A program made the translations under genes and the position numbers. From Veillonella sp. (lineage in GTDB: Bacteria > Bacillota > Negativicutes > Veillonellales > Veillonellaceae), in assembly GCA_022737715.1 (NCBI GenBank), contig JAIITD010000058.1, forward strand, positions 1 to 9,495: a DNA stretch of 9,495 bases. Reading direction: 5' to 3'. The notes beneath the pieces are model-generated. The model saw only the letters and a list, made by a program, of their open reading frames with translations. It was not told where the DNA came from and did no database searches. Shown here piece by piece: positions 6,276 through 9,495 of the stretch. Position 1 is the stretch's first letter. Each line of letters begins with the position of its first letter.

Positions 6276-6315
6276 AAATAGGCATAAGGCTGTTTAGTCT
6301 TATGCCTATTTTTCT
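6276..6315 (+). terminator. Intrinsic terminator of tRNA-Arg
   Basis: A perfect 13-bp stem, AAATAGGCATAAG (6276-6288) with CTTATGCCTATTT (6299-6311), encloses a 10-base loop and runs into TTTTTCTATT. It lies ten bases after the tRNA CCA. It insulates the tRNA from the gene array that follows. Confidence 0.9.
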
Positions 6316-6391
6316 ATTCAGATTTTCTCTGTAATACTAGAGTTAGGAATATATTGATAGTATATAAATTATTATATCGGAGGTGATGTTG

Positions 6392-6805
6392 ATGAATGAA
6401 AACCCTATAACTGACTTAAAACAGTGTTTACTCAAACTAATTGAACATTTACATAATGAAGGAATTATTGATTGCATGGACCCTGATGATTTAGATAGCT
6501 TTACCCTTAGTAATCTTATTGTCCAATTAAGAGATATGCTTAAAGATGCTTATCCCAATACAAAGCTCAAGCGGATGATGAAAAGTATTCATTATGCTAA
6601 TGGTTTTAGTGATATGGATTTAAAACAAAGTGCTTTTATACTTGATGAAATCGAACAATACCTCAGTATCAATAAATTTCTAGATCATGATGTATCCGTT
6701 GATTATTTTAATAAACAGATTACTGAGGATGGGTTTAAAATCGAGCAGGAGAATTTGGTATTAGTTATGATTGAAAGTTTGCTTTGTAGTAGGAGACATA
6801 ACTAA
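6392..6805 (+). CDS. Unrecognised 137-residue cytosolic protein
   Basis: This is the first gene of the right-hand array. The start ATG 6392 is preceded at eight bases by GGAGGTGA (6379-6386), a near-perfect anti-Shine-Dalgarno match. Several alternative starts (GTG 6383, ATG 6386, TTG 6389) overlap that site and are unlikely. The protein is predicted mostly helical and has no signal peptide or membrane segment. N-terminal helices lie around DLKQCLLKLIEHLHN (8-22) and SNLIVQLRDMLKDAY (40-54). A central SDMDLKQSAFILDEIEQYL and a C-terminal region ending in SLLCSRRHN follow. I know no family for it. A hydrophobic, acidic helix bundle of this size fits a small regulatory, antitoxin-like or immunity-type protein, but that is only a resemblance. 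The next gene has its own promoter-like signal 14 bases after this stop, so the two may be separately transcribed. Confidence 0.78.
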   Translation: MNENPITDLKQCLLKLIEHLHNEGIIDCMDPDDLDSFTLSNLIVQLRDMLKDAYPNTKLKRMMKSIHYANGFSDMDLKQSAFILDEIEQYLSINKFLDHDVSVDYFNKQITEDGFKIEQENLVLVMIESLLCSRRHN

Positions 6806-6819
6806 TTTTATTAAAGTAA

Positions 6820-6828
6820 TGATATAAT
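6820..6828 (+). promoter_or_regulatory. Extended -10 promoter for the 276-residue gene
   Basis: TGATATAAT combines the TGn extension with a perfect TATAAT (6823-6828), 51 bases upstream of ATG 6880. There is no good -35. It probably starts the transcript covering the genes from 6880 rightward, which have no other obvious promoter. Confidence 0.55.
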
Positions 6829-6879
6829 GAACACAAATGATGTGCTTATTAAAATCAGTGTACATAGTGGAGAGTCTAT

Positions 6880-7710
6880 ATGAGTTTTTACAATTGGATC
6901 CAAGAAAAACTTTTCGATAACTACGAAGAATGGCGTTTGAAGAGCCCTGATTATAATCGTAACGGTTTTAATATAGTAGGTATCGATAATACATTAAAGG
7001 CTATGCATGATGGATATTTCATGTATGTTGAATTATACCCACCTCATGCCATCGATGGATGTACAGCCATGAAAGCACGTGTAGGTAAAACACAGGATGC
7101 AGTAGATATATTCTTAGATATCGATAATAAAACCTATCGTATGGCAGATGTAAGTTATCCTGATGCGGTACGGGTGATGCGGGCGTTTGTGAAGAAACGT
7201 CGTTTGCCAGACCGTAGCTTGTGTGTAGAAGTGGCAAAGCTAGACATGGAGCAGATGAAACCGACATTTATAGAGTTGGCAACGCTATTACTAGGCGATG
7301 TAAAACAAGCTAAATCGTTTATGACCAAGGTAAAGTTGCGCTCCATGGAAGACTTAGAAGATAGCTGGTGGAACCTCTATGAGAAACTGGTTTCTAAAGG
7401 GTATGCCGTAGAGTTAAGTTGTAAATGTGAACTAGAGGATTTTATTTATCATGTACAGAAGTTAATACGTAACAAGTCTTTAGATACTAGTGAAGGTCTA
7501 ATTATTGATACAGCAGCATTAGATGAAGATCAAGTTATTATGGACTGGTGTGCTGATCTTAATTCTACGTGGGAAAACTATACGTTAGCAGGCATGGATA
7601 CTGGAACCGATAGCTTTGTACTTATGGTGCTTTCAAATGAGGAATTCAAAACAGCCCAAGAACTAGCTAAAGAGCTATTACATAGAATCGATGTAGCTGA
7701 ACGCTTGTGA
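6880..7710 (+). CDS. Unknown cytosolic protein, DUF6630-like C-terminal half
   Basis: The gene encodes 276 residues, starting five bases after GGAGAG (6869-6874). No signal peptide or membrane segment is visible. The N-terminal part (about 1-115) is a mixed alpha/beta region that includes NGFNIVGIDNT (28-38), YFMYVELYPPHAIDG (46-60) and SYPDAVRVMRAFVKKRRLPD (92-111). The C-terminal part (about 125-276) starts FIELATLLLGD, continues with a Trp-Trp helix (SWWNLYEKLVSKGYAVEL, 162-179) and ends MDTGTDSFVLMVLSNEEF (239-256). From memory this layout resembles DUF6630, whose members have a final strand pair after a D-G-S/T-D pattern, but I hold that at only moderate confidence. Function is unknown. 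It is followed after 18 bases by the next gene, so they form an operon. The N-terminal half may be a separate fused domain. Confidence 0.85.
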   Translation: MSFYNWIQEKLFDNYEEWRLKSPDYNRNGFNIVGIDNTLKAMHDGYFMYVELYPPHAIDGCTAMKARVGKTQDAVDIFLDIDNKTYRMADVSYPDAVRVMRAFVKKRRLPDRSLCVEVAKLDMEQMKPTFIELATLLLGDVKQAKSFMTKVKLRSMEDLEDSWWNLYEKLVSKGYAVELSCKCELEDFIYHVQKLIRNKSLDTSEGLIIDTAALDEDQVIMDWCADLNSTWENYTLAGMDTGTDSFVLMVLSNEEFKTAQELAKELLHRIDVAERL

Positions 7711-7728
7711 TGAATAGGAGAGAGTCAT

Positions 7729-8544
7729 ATGAGTATTGTACGTCTACCAGAATATGAAGCAGAGTTTGAGCCGGAAGTATTTGAGATATATGCATTACCG
7801 CGCAGTGATGCAAATGGGGCTAGTCCTTATTTAGAGAAGTACCATAGACCATTGGTGTCTACCGATGCTATCTTAGATGCTCGAACTGGCGTGCTTGACC
7901 GTAGCGAAGGCATTTTGACGTGGATTATTGAAGGCTTTGACAATGGTTGGGGGTATAGTTTTGAGCCCTATGGCGTTTGCAAATTGTTGGTTAAGAAAGC
8001 AAAACCTATAGAGGACTTGGGATATATGCGTCCTTCTTGGAATAATCGGTATTATGTGCTTGAGGTGTTAGAGGAGCATGCTAAACATAGTGAGCTAGAG
8101 GCCTTATCGGCTTATTTGAAAACACCTAAATACCTTCATACCGACAGGGGCGATTTCCTATTAAATCGAGAGTATCAATATTACACAGCGAGAATTGATG
8201 ATTATGCATTCACCCTTGATGTAGATGAGGGTTCTGATGAAAACTGTACCGTAGCATTGGCGGCTTTCAATACAATCGATAATTTCAAAGCATTTGAACA
8301 ACGAATTAGTACCTATATTAGTGAGACCTTGTTAGAACTCGCTAATGATTGGCTCGACAATGATGACCAAGATCCGATTACATCAGATGTATTTGCTAAG
8401 CGTATCAGGATGGGCGAATTGGCGTTTCGTAACGATGGCACCATAGAGGTATATTATGACGATGATGATATCTTCTGGGGGCACTGTATCATAGCGCATA
8501 TTGATGCGGATGGAAATCCTACTGATGCGGATATTGCAGGATGA
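7729..8544 (+). CDS. DUF2262-like protein
   Basis: This encodes a 271-residue acidic protein. AGGAGAG (7716-7722) lies six bases before the ATG. The C-terminal half (about 150-271) fits the DUF2262 pattern as I recall it. It has the helical LLELANDWLDND (201-212) and ITSDVFAKRIRMGELAF (217-233). Then come DGTIEVYYDDDDIFWGHCII (236-255) and the closing TDADIAG (265-271). The FWGH block after a run of Asp is the most telling part. The N-terminal half (1-135) includes WIIEGFDNGWGYSFEPYGVC (65-84) and does not match any family I know. DUF2262 has no established function. There is no signal peptide, so it should be cytosolic. It lies in the middle of the same-strand array, 18 bases after the previous gene and 20 before the next. 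Family assignment is fairly good; the role is unknown. Confidence 0.85.
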   Translation: MSIVRLPEYEAEFEPEVFEIYALPRSDANGASPYLEKYHRPLVSTDAILDARTGVLDRSEGILTWIIEGFDNGWGYSFEPYGVCKLLVKKAKPIEDLGYMRPSWNNRYYVLEVLEEHAKHSELEALSAYLKTPKYLHTDRGDFLLNREYQYYTARIDDYAFTLDVDEGSDENCTVALAAFNTIDNFKAFEQRISTYISETLLELANDWLDNDDQDPITSDVFAKRIRMGELAFRNDGTIEVYYDDDDIFWGHCIIAHIDADGNPTDADIAG

Positions 8545-8564
8545 TTAACTAATGGAGCGCCCTA

Positions 8565-8996
8565 ATGAGAAAACAGGAATTAATGACAGTATGGAATGTT
8601 GAAAGTTGGGCAGTAGAACCGTATGGCGTTTACTTTGTTTCTCGCAGATTGGTCAATAATCGCTTAGAGAATGAAGGACAAGCCTTTCAAAAACTTAATA
8701 TTAGTTGTACCAATTATACTGAGGCTGAGGTGCTTTCGCTACCAATGTGGGAGCAATTATATGTTCAATTAGATAAATTAGATAAACTAGCACAGGAACT
8801 CATACAACAGGAAGTACCGCAAGAGGAGTCTATTGTACTAACCTTAACTGATATAATGCTAGATAAGTCAGGTTGTTACGATGCATTTGCACTAGGCTAT
8901 GATGTGGGAGAATCCCCGGCAGGGCATCTATATGTTTTGGCTCCTTTTGATGAAAACTTTACGGCTCAACAAGATGTGATATACGAAACCTTATAG
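8565..8996 (+). CDS. Unrecognised 143-residue cytosolic protein
   Basis: The ATG at 8565 follows GGAG (8554-8557) by seven bases, with only 20 bases between this gene and the preceding stop. The start lacks a hydrophobic leader. An N-terminal strand region, WAVEPYGVYFVSRRLVNN (15-32), is followed by a Leu/Gln/Lys-rich helix, WEQLYVQLDKLDKLAQELIQ (62-81). The C-terminal sheet-like part reads GCYDAFALGYDVGESPAGHL (103-122), then VLAPFDENF and a closing VIYETL. I cannot name the family. The end resembles small domains in which a tyrosine-rich strand precedes an acidic IYE terminus, such as those grouped with DUF2004, but that comparison is weak. It shares the operon with the DUF2262-like gene. 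Confidence 0.8.
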   Translation: MRKQELMTVWNVESWAVEPYGVYFVSRRLVNNRLENEGQAFQKLNISCTNYTEAEVLSLPMWEQLYVQLDKLDKLAQELIQQEVPQEESIVLTLTDIMLDKSGCYDAFALGYDVGESPAGHLYVLAPFDENFTAQQDVIYETL

Positions 8997-9067
8997 AGTT
9001 GTTTTAAAGTGGGGATACTGGTGTTGTATTCTCCCTAAAAATATAAGTGATATGTAGGAGAGAGACT

Positions 9068-9495
9068 ATGGAAGATATGTATAAATTAGTCAAAGATTTC
9101 TTTAGTCATGATATGGATTTAGATGATTTATTTGATTCTGAAGCCATCATCTGGATTGATTGGCGCGAGGATGACGAAGATGTGGTTCGTTATTTCAATG
9201 ATATGATGGATGAGCCCATTCACATTCAAACTGTTAGTAATGGCAAGCCTTATGGTGATGATATTGTGCTAAAAAAGGGTGATAAAAAACTGCAAATTCC
9301 TTACGGTGATGAGAAAGATCGGGATGTGACCATCAAATATTTCAACGATTTTGTTAAACCTGATTATGAGGTGCGTTGGTTTACTGAAAGCCTTGGAAAC
9401 GATACGCTTGGGTTTACCGTGCTTTCAGGGGGAGAATGGGCTAAATTAAACCACGAATTTGGGGCAGATACGGTTCGTTACTATTTCGAGCCTAT
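9068..9495 (+). CDS. Unknown acidic protein, 3' end cut by window edge
   Basis: An open frame begins at ATG 9068, five bases after AGGAGAG (9056-9062). It runs without a stop to the right edge, giving 142 visible residues. The protein is cytosolic and acidic. Visible blocks include an N-terminal helix rich in Asp (MEDMYKLVKDFFSHD), IIWIDWREDDEDVVRYFND (27-45), KDRDVTIKYFNDFVKPDYEV (83-102) and RWFTESLGNDTLGFTVLSGG (103-122). I recall small uncharacterised proteins from many bacteria with the pattern RDxTI, then PDYEIR, then GSDTLxFLPL, followed by a Trp-containing helix, and this fits. I cannot attach a reliable family name. The pattern suggests the protein is nearly complete at the edge. It belongs to the array, 71 bases after the preceding stop. 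Confidence 0.82.
   Translation, partial: MEDMYKLVKDFFSHDMDLDDLFDSEAIIWIDWREDDEDVVRYFNDMMDEPIHIQTVSNGKPYGDDIVLKKGDKKLQIPYGDEKDRDVTIKYFNDFVKPDYEVRWFTESLGNDTLGFTVLSGGEWAKLNHEFGADTVRYYFEP

Noticed and set aside
6343..6368. Promoter for the 137-residue gene (TATAAA at 6363)
   Set aside because: No -35 or TGn extension at acceptable spacing. The region is simply AT-rich, so no specific promoter can be supported.
7963..8630. Shared EPYGV string in the DUF2262-like protein and the 143-residue protein as evidence of duplication
   Set aside because: Only five residues match and the flanking sequence does not align, so chance is the simpler explanation.
9011..9033. Hairpin GGGGATAC/GTATTCTC as a terminator after the 143-residue gene
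   Set aside because: It needs two G-U pairs and is followed by CCTAAAAATA with no T tract. The next gene follows in the same direction.

Overview
The window looks like chromosome from a low-GC bacterium of the Veillonella type (Negativicutes). This assignment rests on recalled resemblance of the PurA and DinB proteins, the AT-rich spacers and the strong AGGAG-type ribosome binding sites; it is an inference, since no species-diagnostic gene such as 16S rRNA is present. No integrase, transposase, CRISPR array or phage gene is visible.

Layout, left to right. (1) purA, adenylosuccinate synthetase, complete from base 4. It is followed by a 329-base spacer holding a three-copy 27-bp tandem repeat, a clear intrinsic terminator, a palindromic AT-rich candidate operator and a promoter. 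(2) A tight pair: an ArsR/SmtB-family repressor and, two bases later, dinB (Y-family DNA polymerase IV). Then comes a 94-residue gene of unknown function, closed by a strong hairpin. (3) A secreted PL1 pectate lyase that I recall as collinear with Bacillus subtilis Pel over its whole length. (4) Convergent to it, a minus-strand gene for an unrecognised exported protein. A near-perfect 19-bp hairpin separates the two 3' ends. (5) A tRNA-Arg(CCU) gene, divergent from gene 4, with its own promoter and terminator. (6) From 6392 to the right edge, five same-strand genes for acidic or mixed-charge proteins without signal peptides. One ends in a DUF2262-like domain, one has a DUF6630-like C-terminal half, two are unrecognised, and the last is cut by the window edge.

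How they fit together: purA is housekeeping and unrelated to its neighbours. The ArsR-dinB pair suggests that a ligand-sensing repressor controls, or is co-transcribed with, an error-prone polymerase. The pectate lyase stands alone, with no uptake or galacturonate catabolism genes nearby. The right-hand array has the look of a stress or immunity-type accessory cluster, but no toxin or effector is visible and its function cannot be read from the sequence. The most interesting points are the ArsR-dinB coupling with its palindromic upstream site, the Bacillus-like pectate lyase in what is probably a non-plant, asaccharolytic lineage, and the array of small unknown genes downstream of the tRNA.
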